DNA of 64,000 nucleotides from Bradyrhizobium quebecense (lineage in GTDB: Bacteria; Pseudomonadota; Alphaproteobacteria; Rhizobiales; Xanthobacteraceae), in the NCBI RefSeq assembly GCF_013373795.3, contig NZ_CP088022.1:4588001-4652000 (forward strand), read 5' to 3'. The position numbers were made by a program, and so were the translations under genes. The notes under the pieces are model-generated. The model was given only the letters and a program-made list of their open reading frames with translations, made no database searches and had not been told where the DNA came from. Of this stretch, positions 32,409 through 41,253 are shown piece by piece (positions within the stretch are counted from its first letter, which is position 1; each line of letters begins with the position of its first letter).

Positions 32409-33404
32409 TCAGCCTCCCCGCTTCAGGTCTGACAGCCGCGGCCAAGACGGCAGGTCGTCGTCCGCATGCGCCGGCGCCGCAGTGCGCTCGGCTGCGCGCA
32501 GCTTGGCCGATCGCGCGCGCGGATTGGCTGCTATCTCCGCTTCGCCGGGCGTCACCGGCCGCTTGGTCAAGATCTGAAAGCTCGGCGCGGATTGCGCCAC
32601 TTCAGGCCGATGCCGCGAGCCGCCGGAGACCTTGCCGCGCTCGCTCAGGAAATTCTTGACGATGCGGTCTTCCAGCGAATGGAACGAGACCACGGCAAGT
32701 CGCCCGCCCGGCTTCAGCACCCGCTCGGCCGCAGCCAGCGCCCGATGCAGCTCATCGAGCTCTTCATTGACGAAGATACGCAGCGCCTGAAAGGTCCGCG
32801 TCGCCGGATGGATCTCGTTCGGCTTGGCGCGCACGATCTTCGCGACGATGTCGGCAAGCGCCTCGGTCGTCGTGATCGGCGCGTCCTTGCGCGCGGCGAC
32901 GATGGCGCGCGCGACGCCGCGCGAATGACGCTCCTCGCCGAAGATATAGATAATGTCGGCGAGTTGCTTCTCGGACGCGGTTGCGACCACATCGGCCGCG
33001 GTCGGGCCGCTCTGCGCCATCCGCATGTCGAGTGGACCGCCCAAGCGGAACGAGAAGCCGCGCTCGGCCTGGTCGAGTTGCATCGAGGAGACACCGACAT
33101 CCATCACGACGCCGTCGACCTGGTCCACTCCCTGCGAGGCGCAGACCTCGGCGAGATCAGAGAAACGGTCCTCGACCAGCGTCAGCCGGCCGCCGGCGCC
33201 ATCGACCAGGTCGAAGCCGCCGGTTATCGCGGTGCGATCGCGGTCGATGCCGATGACGCGCGTATCAGCGACGTCGAGGATCATCCGGCTGTAGCCGCCG
33301 GCACCGAAAGTCGCGTCGACATAGATGCCGCCGGCGCGCGGCGCGAGATAGGCGACAGCCTCGCGGCCCAGCACTGAAATGTGACGCGGCGCACGCTCGC
33401 TCAT
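32409..33404 (-). CDS. rsmH: 16S rRNA (cytosine1402-N4)-methyltransferase
   Basis: A 331-residue SAM-dependent methyltransferase, formerly MraW. The start [20 protein letters not shown] at 33404 is chosen over an arginine-rich extension. Motifs: [15 protein letters not shown] (SAM motif I, about residues 35-50), [20 protein letters not shown], and [18 protein letters not shown]. It methylates C1402 in the ribosomal P site. It is the first gene of the dcw block here; no mraZ is found upstream in this window. Confidence 0.97.
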   Translation of the reverse strand: MSERAPRHISVLGREAVAYLAPRAGGIYVDATFGAGGYSRMILDVADTRVIGIDRDRTAITGGFDLVDGAGGRLTLVEDRFSDLAEVCASQGVDQVDGVVMDVGVSSMQLDQAERGFSFRLGGPLDMRMAQSGPTAADVVATASEKQLADIIYIFGEERHSRGVARAIVAARKDAPITTTEALADIVAKIVRAKPNEIHPATRTFQALRIFVNEELDELHRALAAAERVLKPGGRLAVVSFHSLEDRIVKNFLSERGKVSGGSRHRPEVAQSAPSFQILTKRPVTPGEAEIAANPRARSAKLRAAERTAAPAHADDDLPSWPRLSDLKRGG

Positions 33405-33889
33405 GCGCGGTCTCCGGGCGGAGCTGCGTAATTGGCATGCAAGCTGACTGCGCGCCGACTCATTGCGCCTCGAATCCTCGCGCCTTGCCCGACCATTCCG
33501 ATGAAGAAAGCGCTCCGCGATCCCAGCGCCAACTCCCGTACTCGGCCGCAAAACCTGATATCCGACCGGAATTGGGAGGCTTTCCATGGGATTTCGCGCA
33601 AACAGCGGACCTCGGCCGTCCCCCGAAACCGGTTCGGCACTTCACCTCTCAGTAACGGCACTTAACGTTAAGAAAACGTTGATGATCGGTTAGCGGAATC
33701 GCGCGACTTTGACCCGCATTCGAATGATACCCTCGGCCCCCGCTCGGGGCATTTTGCGCGGCGCATCATGCAGAGCTTGGAACCGGCAGGGCCGATTGCG
33801 CGGCCCACACGGTAAAGGAATAGTAAACGCCTATTTGTTTATCCATATGTCAAAATGCTTTCTCCTGGTTCGGGTTTTGAGTGATTCGT
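33405..33889. other. Divergent promoter region between rsmH and the amidase gene
   Basis: No mraZ or other gene is supported in these 485 bp. A perfect 12-bp palindrome CTTAACGTTAAG lies at 33661-33672, followed by AAAACGTT. At 33811-33829 a direct repeat GGTAAA-N5-AGTAAA with an 11-bp period lies about 60 bp before the amidase start, like the motif before ftsQ. The region must hold the main dcw promoter on the minus strand. Confidence 0.4.
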
Positions 33890-34762
33890 ATGGCTTCTGG
33901 TTCGTCCTCGTCCGGCAACGCTGATTCGAAGCGTCAGCGCGTCCTTCCTGTTCCGAAGGGCGTGGCCGACGTGGAGACGTTCACGCCGGATTCCTCGATC
34001 GCCTCCGACGTGATCCCGTCGGTGAATTTCGGCGACCGCGCCAACAACCGGCAGCCCGACATGATCGTGCTGCACTACACCGGCATGCCCGACGTCGAGG
34101 GCGCGATCGCCCAGCTCTGCACCGCCGGCACTGAGGTCTCGGCGCATTACATCGTGCTCGAGGACGGCCGCATCGTGCAATGCGTGCCGGAGAGCAAGCG
34201 CGCCTGGCACGCCGGCGTCGCCGCCTGGGCCGGCGAGGACGACATCAACTCCTGTTCGATCGGCGTCGAGATCGTCAATCGCGGCCACGATTGGGGCTAT
34301 CCCGACTTCCCGCTGCGGCAGATCGCGGCCGTCATCGCGCTGTGCCGCGGCATCATGCTTCGCCGCAAGGTAGTCTCGCATCGCGTGCTCGGCCATTCCG
34401 ACGTTGCGCCGGGGCGCAAGAAGGATCCCGGCGAGAAGTTCCCCTGGCACTCGCTGGCCAATTCCGGCGTCGGGCATTGGGTGCAACCGGCGCCGATCGT
34501 GCGCGGCGAGGCGCTGCAGCTTGGTGCGATCAGCGATGCCGTCTCCAACATGCAGGCCGCGTTCCGGCGCTACGGCTACAACATCCCGACCAACGGCAAG
34601 TTCGACGGCCCGACGATGGAGGTCGTCACCGCCTTCCAGCGTCACTTCCGCCCCGAGCGCGTCGACGGGATCGCCGACCGCTCCACCATGGCGACGCTGC
34701 ACGCGCTGCTCGAGAGCCTGCCGCCGGATGCGGCGGCGCAAGTCGCTGCGAAGACGAAGTAG
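33890..34762 (+). CDS. N-acetylmuramoyl-L-alanine amidase (Amidase_2 with PG-binding domain)
   Basis: A 290-residue protein with no clear signal peptide. The AmiD/AmpD-like zinc amidase domain spans about residues 45-200, with ligands in IVLHYTGM (His), the cluster AWHAGVAAWAGEDDINSCSIGVEI, and SHRVLGHSDVAPGRKKDPGEKFPW. A C-terminal peptidoglycan-binding domain follows (SNMQAAFRRYGYNIPTNGKF onwards). It cuts the bond between muramic acid and the stem peptide, in cell wall recycling if cytoplasmic. A GTG nine bases upstream is an alternative start. It is divergent from the dcw block, so growth and turnover of wall may be jointly timed. Confidence 0.93.
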   Translation: MASGSSSSGNADSKRQRVLPVPKGVADVETFTPDSSIASDVIPSVNFGDRANNRQPDMIVLHYTGMPDVEGAIAQLCTAGTEVSAHYIVLEDGRIVQCVPESKRAWHAGVAAWAGEDDINSCSIGVEIVNRGHDWGYPDFPLRQIAAVIALCRGIMLRRKVVSHRVLGHSDVAPGRKKDPGEKFPWHSLANSGVGHWVQPAPIVRGEALQLGAISDAVSNMQAAFRRYGYNIPTNGKFDGPTMEVVTAFQRHFRPERVDGIADRSTMATLHALLESLPPDAAAQVAAKTK

Positions 34763-34855
34763 CGCCGCTTTTTCTGCCAAATGCGCGTGCGCAAATGGAA
34801 CTTTTGACCACGTGCCGTCTTTCTTAGCTGGGGCGGTCTGAGTGGAGATTCGTCC

Positions 34856-35080
34856 ATGTTCAAAGCACTCATCGCGGGAGCTGTCGCTATCGGCCTCGTT
34901 GCCGCTCCGACAGTGGCAGGTGCCATGTCGACCCAGGACAAGACCACGTCAACCCATCACAAGACCCACAAGGTCCATCACGCGCAGAAGAAGATGATGG
35001 CGCCCGGCACCACGACCGGCATGTCGAGTGGAACGACGACCGGGCAATCGACCGGCGCCAAGGCCAAGACAGGGTACTGA
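34856..35080 (+). CDS. Small secreted His/Lys/Thr-rich protein (74 aa)
   Basis: A 22-23-residue signal peptide (MFKALIAGAVAIGLVAAPTV then AGA) precedes a mature part of about 50 residues. The mature part has HHKTHKVHHAQKK followed by short threonine-glycine-serine repeats (TTTGMSSGTTTGQSTG). There is no cysteine and no known domain. The histidine-lysine run could bind metal or polyanions, but this is only a guess. It lies 93 bp after the amidase and may have its own promoter. Confidence 0.65.
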   Translation: MFKALIAGAVAIGLVAAPTVAGAMSTQDKTTSTHHKTHKVHHAQKKMMAPGTTTGMSSGTTTGQSTGAKAKTGY

Positions 35081-35161
35081 GCGTTCAACGCCGCGCGGCA
35101 CGCTGACGATCGTTGACGTGAACGGCGCGCCCTCACGGACCACGCACGAGATGAGGCGATG

Positions 35162-36403
35162 TCACCCCATCTCGGCGAGCCGGCGTGCGTAGAGCCGCCG
35201 CAGCGGCTCGAGCTGCGTCGCCGCGGTCGCGGCAAGATAGGCCTGCCGCGCCTCGTCCTTGCGGCCGAGGCGGCGCAGCAGATCGGCGCGCACCGCCGGC
35301 AGCTGGTCGTATCCCTTGAGGCTGCCGCGCGCGTCCAGCGCGTCGATCAGATCGAGCGCACGCGCCGGGCCGTCGACCATCGACACCGCAGCGGCATGAT
35401 TGAGCTCGATCACCGGCGACGGGCTGATGCGCAGCAACACCTCATAGAGACCCGCAATCTGCGGCCAATCGGTATCCTCATAGCTCGGCGCCCGCGCATG
35501 CAGCGCGGCGATCGCGGCCTGCACGGCGTAGGATTGCGGCCGGCCTGGCATCCGCAGCGCCTCCTCGACCAGCCGCACGCCTTCGGCGATCTGCTGAAAA
35601 TCCCACAACGAACGGTTCTGCTCCTCGAGCAGCACGATGTCGCCGCCTGCGGTCTGCCGGCCGGCGCGGCGCGCATCGTGCAGCAGCATCAGCGCCAGCA
35701 GGCCCTTGATCTCGCCGCGCGCCGGAATCAGCCGATCGAGCAGCCGCGCCAGCCGGATCGCCTCGCGCGCAAGATCGGGCCGCATCAAATCCTCGCCGGC
35801 GGTCGCGGCATAGCCTTCGGTGAAGACGAGATAAATCACGGTAAGCACGCCCGTGAGGCGCGGCTCCAGCGCCTCGCGCTCCGGCACCTCATAGGGAATG
35901 CCGGCGAGCTTGATCTTCTGCTTGGCGCGCAACAGCCGCTGCGCCATCGCATCCTCGCTCACCAGGAACGCGCGCGCGACCTGCGCCGTGGTCAGGCCGC
36001 ACACCGTGCGCAAGGTCAGCGCAACCTGTACCTCGGCGGCAAACGACGGATGGCAGCAGGTAAAGATCAGCCTCAGCATGTCGTCGTCGAGCGTCGCATC
36101 GGCCGGCTCCGGCGATGGCTCCGCATCCAGCAACAATTGATGCGACAATTCCTGCTGCTTGCCGCGGAACGAAACCGCGCGACGAACGCGGTCGATCGCC
36201 TTGTTGCGGCCGACATTGACCAGCCAGGCGCGCGGATTGGCGGGGAATTCACCGATCGGCCAGCGCTGCAGCGCGACCGCGAAGGCATCCTGCAGGGAAT
36301 CCTCGGCCAGATCAAAATCGCCGACGAGACGGATCAGCGTTGCGAGCGCCCGACCCGCCTCGTCGCGGAAGATTTTCTCGATCTGGCTCGGGGTCATGGC
36401 CAT
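35162..36403 (-). CDS. ECF sigma factor of the ECF42 type
   Basis: A 413-residue sigma-70 family protein, about twice the usual ECF length. Region 2 ([39 protein letters not shown]) and region 4 ([36 protein letters not shown], about residues 130-168) are followed by a 240-residue C-terminal extension with [20 protein letters not shown] and helical TPR-like repeats ([20 protein letters not shown]). The extension and the upstream YCII/DGPF gene define the ECF42 group, which has no anti-sigma factor. The starts at 36403 and 36397 are both possible. The trigger and regulon are unknown. Confidence 0.9.
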   Translation of the reverse strand: MAMTPSQIEKIFRDEAGRALATLIRLVGDFDLAEDSLQDAFAVALQRWPIGEFPANPRAWLVNVGRNKAIDRVRRAVSFRGKQQELSHQLLLDAEPSPEPADATLDDDMLRLIFTCCHPSFAAEVQVALTLRTVCGLTTAQVARAFLVSEDAMAQRLLRAKQKIKLAGIPYEVPEREALEPRLTGVLTVIYLVFTEGYAATAGEDLMRPDLAREAIRLARLLDRLIPARGEIKGLLALMLLHDARRAGRQTAGGDIVLLEEQNRSLWDFQQIAEGVRLVEEALRMPGRPQSYAVQAAIAALHARAPSYEDTDWPQIAGLYEVLLRISPSPVIELNHAAAVSMVDGPARALDLIDALDARGSLKGYDQLPAVRADLLRRLGRKDEARQAYLAATAATQLEPLRRLYARRLAEMG

Positions 36404-36466
36404 CAATCGTTGCTCAACGGCCGCGCCGGACGGCGCGGCCGCTGCATCGATGATGCGATAATGGCG

Positions 36467-36826
36467 TCATCGCGGGTTGTCGTAGATCATCACCGGCCTG
36501 ACTTCGATCGAGCCGGTCTTGGCGCCGGGAATCCGCGCCGCAAGGCCGAGCGCGGTGTCGAGATCCTTGGCCTCGACCAGATAGTAGCCGCCGAGCTGCT
36601 CGCGGGTTTCCGCGAACGGCCCATCGGTCGTCAGCGTCTTGCCGTCGCGGACCCGCACGGTGGTTGCGGTCGACACCGGCTGCAGCCCGTCGCCCGCCTT
36701 GAAGTGCCCGCTCTGGATGATCGACTGGGTGTAGGCGCCGTACTCCGCCGTCACGGCCTTGCGGTCGTCAGCGGTCATGTGGGCGTATTCCGCGTCGCTC
36801 CGGTAGATCAGCAGCAAATATTGCAT
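36467..36826 (-). CDS. YCII-related (DGPF domain) protein, partner of the ECF sigma factor
   Basis: A 119-residue protein starting MQYLLLIYRSDAEYAHM, preceded by GAGGAG. The family signature TDGPFAETREQLGGYYLVEA is complete, and IEVRPVMI forms the last strand. YCII-like proteins have a dimeric alpha-beta barrel; their biochemical function is not known. DGPF proteins are the hallmark neighbours and reported targets of ECF42 sigma factors. The sigma gene follows after 63 bp on the same strand. Confidence 0.92.
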   Translation of the reverse strand: MQYLLLIYRSDAEYAHMTADDRKAVTAEYGAYTQSIIQSGHFKAGDGLQPVSTATTVRVRDGKTLTTDGPFAETREQLGGYYLVEAKDLDTALGLAARIPGAKTGSIEVRPVMIYDNPR

Positions 36827-36973
36827 CTCGTCTCTCCTCTTGACCGGCTGGATCGCCGACACCCAGTCGAACGGGCGGCAGATCAAACGACATCTTCAGG
36901 ATAAATTATTTTGGCCGCCCTGGCCGCCGTTATCCGCTTGACGGATCGGGCGGAAACGCCCATGCGGTGGGGG
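36827..36973. promoter_or_regulatory. Divergent promoter region for rnpB and the ECF operon
   Basis: On the plus strand TTGACG at 36938-36943 is followed 17 bp later by CATGCG at 36961-36966, ending about 8 bp before the expected 5' end of RNase P RNA. CTTGAC -35 boxes are usual in alphaproteobacterial housekeeping promoters. The ECF/DGPF promoter must lie on the other strand in the same gap; I cannot assign its boxes. Confidence 0.4.
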
Positions 36974-37385
36974 TCAGTCGGCCGGACGGCCGCTCCCGCT
37001 GGTGCCGAAAGGCCGCGGGGGAGGAAAGTCCGGGCTCCATCGACATGCGGTGCCGGATAACGTCCGGCGGGGGCGACCCCAGGGAAAGTGCCACAGAGAA
37101 CGAACCGCTCCCTCCTCGGAGGTAGCAAGGGTGAAAAGGTGCGGTAAGAGCGCACCGCGTTTCCGGCAACGGAGACGGCATGGCAAACCACACCGGGAGC
37201 AAAACCGAATAGGGACGGCAACGCGGTTAGTTCGCGCACGCGCGATAACACCGCAGGGCGATGTCAGGTCCGCTGTCCGGGTAGGTTGCTCGAGGCAAGG
37301 TGCAAACCTTGTCCCAGAGGAATGGCCGTCGCGTACCATTCGCAAGAATGGTGCCCTACAGAACCCGGCTTACAGGCCGGCTGAT
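36974..37385 (+). ncRNA. rnpB: RNase P RNA, class A
   Basis: The catalytic RNA of RNase P, which removes 5' leaders from pre-tRNAs. Diagnostic conserved segments appear in order: GAGGAAAGTCCGGGCTCC near 37020, GGGGCGACCCCAGGGAAAGT, GCCACAGAGAACGAACCGC, GGTAAGAGCGCACCGC, GGCAACGGAGACGGCATGGC, AAACCACACCGGGAGCAAAA, and CCCTACAGAACCCGGCTTAC near the 3' end. The 5' segment AGTCGGCCGG pairs with the terminal CCGGCTGAT to make helix P1. The ends are estimated from that pairing, giving about 410 nt, usual for alphaproteobacteria. Confidence 0.97.
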
Positions 37386-37397
37386 ATTTTGGAGTAT

Positions 37398-37428
37398 GAA
37401 GGGCTCGGCGTAACACGCCGGGCCCTTC
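37398..37428 (+). terminator. Hairpin after rnpB
   Basis: GAAGGGCTCGGCG and CGCCGGGCCCTTC form a 13-bp stem with one G-U pair and a TAACA loop, 12 bp past the RNase P RNA. There is no T run afterwards, so it may act as a terminator or 3' end processing barrier. Confidence 0.5.
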
Positions 37429-37489
37429 GCCATATCGGACGCCACGGCTGCATCCCATTTGCTAGAATGCCCCCCGCGGAGGATCGCAG

Positions 37490-37669
37490 ATGGACCTTCA
37501 GAAGATCATGGCAAAGGCGCGAGATATCGCCAGGACCACCGGCACGATCACGACCGAACAACTCAACGGCCTGTGCCCGAACAGCATGGAGCCCGACGAT
37601 ATCGCAGCGCTCTTCGCGGCTCTGCGGACCGAGGGCATTCAACTCAAGGATAGCGACTCAGAAAAGTAG
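37490..37669 (+). CDS. Small protein resembling sigma-70 region 1.1
   Basis: A 59-residue protein starting MDLQKIMAKARDIARTTGTI, with GGAGG seven bases before ATG. Its layout, a first helix, TTEQLNGLCP, then EPDDIAALFAALRTEGIQLKD, follows region 1.1 of primary sigma factors (pattern: helix, TxxELNxLLP, DxIEDIxxxLxxxGIEVVD). In RpoD, region 1.1 blocks free sigma from binding DNA and occupies the RNA polymerase cleft. Here the domain stands alone, so it might bind RNA polymerase or sigma. The match is by pattern only. It lies between rnpB and a convergent hydrolase gene. Confidence 0.65.
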   Translation: MDLQKIMAKARDIARTTGTITTEQLNGLCPNSMEPDDIAALFAALRTEGIQLKDSDSEK

Positions 37670-37688
37670 AAGCCGTCGACTTCGGACA

Positions 37689-38405
37689 CTACGCTACGAT
37701 CTCCTGCAGCAGCGCCATCAGCGCCTCCGGCGCCGTGACGTTCGGCGAGTGGCTGGCGTCGATCTCGAAATAGCGCCAGCCGGCTTCGTTCCTCGTGCGA
37801 TTTGCGAACTGCCCGAACGTGTCCGCCAGCGTGGTGCGGGTGGCGTAGACGTAGCTGCGCGGCAGCTTGGTCTCGCCATGTTGCAGCTTGAGTTTCTGCT
37901 CGAAGCATTTGATCGGCATGTCGACGCGACGCGCGGTGAGCCATTCGACATCTGCGGGAGACGTATCCGGCGGCGTCGGCATCGGCGGGATGCGCCAGCC
38001 GTCGCCGTCGCTCGCGAGCTCGCGCATGGTCTCGATGGCCGGCTCGTTGAGGTCGAGCAGGGATTGGCCGTCGCGCGGCACGAAGGCGTCGATATAGATC
38101 AGCTGCGCGATGCGCTCGCGCACCCGGTCGGCGACGCCGGTCGCGACCATTCCGCCATAGGAATGGCCGACCAGCACGATGTCGTGCAGATCTTCGTAGG
38201 AGATGACGCCGAGCACGTCCTGGATATGCGCTTCGAGGTCGAGCCCCTGATGCGCCAGGTGCGCGCGCTCACCGAGCCCGGTGTAGCTCGGCGTGACGAG
38301 CCGGTGCCCGGCGGCCTGCATCAAGGGATGCATTTTCTTCCACGCCCATCCGGCCGACCAGGCGCCGTGACAGACCAGAAAGGTTTTCGACGTATTCGCA
38401 GTCAT
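37689..38405 (-). CDS. Alpha/beta hydrolase (esterase-like)
   Basis: A 238-residue protein. The oxyanion region is FLVCHGAWSAGWAWKKM, the nucleophile elbow is VLVGHSYGGMVATGVA (Ser about residue 80), and the likely catalytic His is in EIDASHSPNVTAPEAL near the C-terminus (about 220). The family resemblance is to plant-type methylesterase/hydroxynitrile lyase-like hydrolases common in soil bacteria. The substrate is unknown. There is no signal peptide, so it is cytoplasmic. Its start is 106 bp from the divergent TauE gene. Confidence 0.9.
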   Translation of the reverse strand: MTANTSKTFLVCHGAWSAGWAWKKMHPLMQAAGHRLVTPSYTGLGERAHLAHQGLDLEAHIQDVLGVISYEDLHDIVLVGHSYGGMVATGVADRVRERIAQLIYIDAFVPRDGQSLLDLNEPAIETMRELASDGDGWRIPPMPTPPDTSPADVEWLTARRVDMPIKCFEQKLKLQHGETKLPRSYVYATRTTLADTFGQFANRTRNEAGWRYFEIDASHSPNVTAPEALMALLQEIVA

Positions 38406-38510
38406 GGGGTGCTTCGATTCCGATTGTCGTTGATGAGCCGCGATTTTGAAGTGTACCCGCCGCCCGCGTCGTGTAAACGTCGCCGCAACGATCAAAAGAA
38501 CGAGACGAGG

Positions 38511-39254
38511 ATGAACCCGGCAAGCTACGCGGTCCTGTTCTTCGGCGCGCTTGCCGGCGGTTTCGTCTCCGGTCTTGCCGGCTTCGGCACCGCGCTGATG
38601 GCGCTCGGCATCTGGCTCTATGTGCTGCCGCCGACACTTGCGGTGCCGCTGGTGCTGGTCTGCTCGGTGATCGCGCAGGTGTCGACGCTGCCGTCGATCT
38701 GGAAGAGCATCGATTTCCGCCTGGTCTGGCCGTTCGTCATCGCGGGCCTCGCCGGCGTGCCGATCGGCATTTTGCTGATCGCCCGCGCCGACCCCGGGGT
38801 CTTCAAGCTGACGATCGGCGTCTTCCTGCTGGTGTTCCCGACCCTGCTGTTCCTGCAGCGCAAGCCGATGTCGATCGCCTTCGGCGGCAAATGGGCCGAC
38901 GGCGCGATCGGATTTGCCGGCGGCATTCTCGGCGGCCTCGCCGGACTGTCCGGCCCGCTCCCGATCCTGTGGGCGAGCCTGCGCGGCTGGGGCAAGCAGC
39001 AGCGCCGCGGCGTATTCCAGATCTTCAACTTCACGATCCTGGCGGCCGCGCTCCTGGTCCAGATCGCGAGCGGCCTGGTGAAGCCCGAACTGATCTGGCT
39101 CGTGGGCTGCGCGTTTCCGGGAACGCTGCTCGGCGCCTGGCTCGGCGCGCGCCTCTACCACGCGCTCAGCGACCGCAACTTCTCCGACGTCGTGCTGGTG
39201 CTGCTGTTCCTGTCCGGCGTGGCGCTGGTGTGGAACGGGCTGGCGCCGAAATAG
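38511..39254 (+). CDS. Sulfite exporter TauE/SafE family permease
   Basis: A 247-residue membrane protein with about seven to eight helices. The two half-repeats of the family are seen as GALAGGFVSGLAGFGTALMAL near the N-terminus and FAGGILGGLAGLSGPLPILWASL after residue 135. Members move sulfite, sulfoacetate or other small organic anions across the inner membrane. No sulfur gene is near, so the substrate is open. An in-frame upstream extension through rnpB has no start signals and is rejected. Confidence 0.9.
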   Translation: MNPASYAVLFFGALAGGFVSGLAGFGTALMALGIWLYVLPPTLAVPLVLVCSVIAQVSTLPSIWKSIDFRLVWPFVIAGLAGVPIGILLIARADPGVFKLTIGVFLLVFPTLLFLQRKPMSIAFGGKWADGAIGFAGGILGGLAGLSGPLPILWASLRGWGKQQRRGVFQIFNFTILAAALLVQIASGLVKPELIWLVGCAFPGTLLGAWLGARLYHALSDRNFSDVVLVLLFLSGVALVWNGLAPK

Positions 39255-39260
39255 CCGACA

Positions 39261-39298
39261 GCGCGCGGCTGACGGACATCGGTCCATCAGCCACGCGC
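39261..39298. terminator. Bidirectional hairpin between converging genes
   Basis: GCGCGCGGCTGACGGAC and GTCCATCAGCCACGCGC pair over 17 bp with two wobble pairs around an ATCG loop. It lies between the TauE permease and the ABC exporter, which end within 50 bp of each other. Confidence 0.6.
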
Positions 39299-39304
39299 CA
39301 TCGC

Positions 39305-41104
39305 CTACTCCGCGGCCGCCTGGCCGAACTCGGTCGCCTGCCGCTCGAACAGGCCGCGGTAGATGCCGCCCCGCCGTGCGGCAAGCACCTCATGCGTGCC
39401 CTGCTCGACGATCTCGCCGCGATCGAACACCAGGATCCGATCCATGCTGCGCACGGTCGACAGCCGATGTGCGATCACGATCGAGGTGCGACCCTTCATC
39501 AGCCGCTCCATCGCCTGCTGGATCAGCGCCTCCGATTCCGAATCGAGGCTCGAGGTCGCCTCGTCCAGGATCAGGATCGGCGCATCCGCCAGGAAGGCGC
39601 GCGCCAGCGCCACGCGCTGCCGCTCGCCGCCCGACAGCTTCACGCCGCGCTCGCCCACCAGCGTGCCGTAATCCTTCGGCAGCCGCATGATGAAGTCATG
39701 CGCATTGGCAAGCCGCGCCGCCTGCTCGATCGCCTCCATGCTGGCGCCCGGCCGGCCATAGGCGATGTTCTCCGCCAGCGTGCGGTGAAACAGGATCGGC
39801 TCCTGCTGCACGATCGCGATCTGGCTGCGCAGCGATTGCTGCGTCGCCTTGGCGATATCCTGACCGTCGATCAGGATTTTGCCGCTGGAGACGTCGTAGA
39901 GCCGCTGCACCAGCTTGACGAAGGTCGTCTTGCCGGAGCCGGAGCGCCCGACCAGGCCGACACGCTCGCCGGCATCGATGTCGACCGACAGCCCGTCATA
40001 GAGCGGCCGGCGATGGCCGCCATAGTGGAACGTGACGTCGTCGAACACGATGCGGCCGCGCTGGATGTCGATCGTCCTCGCATTGACCACATCGACGATG
40101 CCGAGCGGCTCGCCATGGATCTGCACCAGCTCCTCCATGTCGTTCACCGAACGCTGCAGGTTGTTGATGTGCATGCCGACATCCCGCAAGTAAGCGTGGA
40201 TGATATAGTAGCTGGTCAGCACATAGGTGACGTCGCCCGGCGTGGCGTGACCCTGCGCCCACAGCAGGATTGCGCCGCCGATCACCGAAGCACGGAAGCA
40301 CAGCAGCACCAGGAGCTGCGCCGTCGAGGTGTGGTTGTAGCGGAGCCAGGTCCGCCGCACCCGCCGGCGCCAGCGGCTGATGACGCCGTCCAGCCGCATG
40401 TCCTCGCGCGTCTCGGCGCCAAACGACTTCACCACCGCGTTGCAGGTCAAGGCGTCGGCCAGCGTGCCGCCGACCTTGGTGTCCCACGCGTTGGAGACGC
40501 GCGCGGCGGGCGCGACGTAGCGCACCTGGAACACCATGGTCATCGCGACATAGATCACCGAGCCCACGGCGATCACCGCGCCAAGCTGCGGCCAGTGCAG
40601 CCCGAGCAGGATCATCGAGCCGAGCAGCACGACGAGCGACGGCAACAGCGCCATCAGGATGGTGTCGTTCAACAGGTCGAGCGCCCACATGCCGCGCGTG
40701 ATCTTGCGCACCGTGGAGCCCGCGAACGAATTGGCGTGCCAGTCGGTCGAGAAGCGCTGCACCTGCATGAAGGCCTGCTGCCCGACATCGGACATCGTCT
40801 TCAGCGTGAACGGCACGATGGTCTGGATACCGACCAGCCGCAGCATCAGCGACAGCGCGCCGAGGCCGACGATGGCGCCGAACGCCAGCATCGCCGCATG
40901 GCGCGCGACGGCGTCGGTGGCGCCCGCGGTCAGTGCATCGACCAAATGGCCGGAAAACACCGGCATGAACAGGTCGGCGGCGGTCGCACCGAGGAAGCCC
41001 GCCGTCACGGCGAAGGCGCGCAGCGGCTGCTCCAGCCAGTGGCGGAACACGAATGGCAGGACGATCCGGATCGCGGCCGGTCGCTTGGTCGTCAGAGAGG
41101 TCAT
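39305..41104 (-). CDS. ABC exporter, fused permease and ATPase
   Basis: A 599-residue half-transporter of the MsbA/ATM1 type: six membrane segments in about the first 330 residues, then the nucleotide-binding domain with Walker A GLVGRSGSGKTTFVKLV, signature KLSGGERQRVALARAFL, Walker B ILILDEATSSLD, and the H-loop in IVIAHRLSTV. It works as a homodimer exporting a lipid or drug. The start at 41104 (MTSLTTKRPAAIRIVLPFVF) is chosen; a longer frame begins in GC-rich sequence. No partner gene points to the cargo. Confidence 0.93.
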   Translation of the reverse strand: MTSLTTKRPAAIRIVLPFVFRHWLEQPLRAFAVTAGFLGATAADLFMPVFSGHLVDALTAGATDAVARHAAMLAFGAIVGLGALSLMLRLVGIQTIVPFTLKTMSDVGQQAFMQVQRFSTDWHANSFAGSTVRKITRGMWALDLLNDTILMALLPSLVVLLGSMILLGLHWPQLGAVIAVGSVIYVAMTMVFQVRYVAPAARVSNAWDTKVGGTLADALTCNAVVKSFGAETREDMRLDGVISRWRRRVRRTWLRYNHTSTAQLLVLLCFRASVIGGAILLWAQGHATPGDVTYVLTSYYIIHAYLRDVGMHINNLQRSVNDMEELVQIHGEPLGIVDVVNARTIDIQRGRIVFDDVTFHYGGHRRPLYDGLSVDIDAGERVGLVGRSGSGKTTFVKLVQRLYDVSSGKILIDGQDIAKATQQSLRSQIAIVQQEPILFHRTLAENIAYGRPGASMEAIEQAARLANAHDFIMRLPKDYGTLVGERGVKLSGGERQRVALARAFLADAPILILDEATSSLDSESEALIQQAMERLMKGRTSIVIAHRLSTVRSMDRILVFDRGEIVEQGTHEVLAARRGGIYRGLFERQATEFGQAAAE

Positions 41105-41253
41105 GGCACATTCCGGCCACGCTTCTGCAGCGCAAGCCGGCTCCACTTAAGGCGACGGGCGGACGGAATCCGGCCGCTTATGTCGCTGGAAATTGTAGAT
41201 AACGTGTTGGGAAGTTTGGATGATCGGGGATCAGGCCCGATCAGCGCCGGGAG
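41105..41253. other. Leader region of the ABC exporter
   Basis: Together with the small ORF upstream this makes a 365-bp gap between the exporter and the EmrB gene. I see no further gene. The exporter promoter should lie here or before 41319. Confidence 0.3.

Noticed and set aside
37002..38510. Frame running through rnpB into the TauE gene
   Set aside because: RNase P RNA is clear from its conserved segments; the TauE gene starts at 38511 with its first membrane helix.
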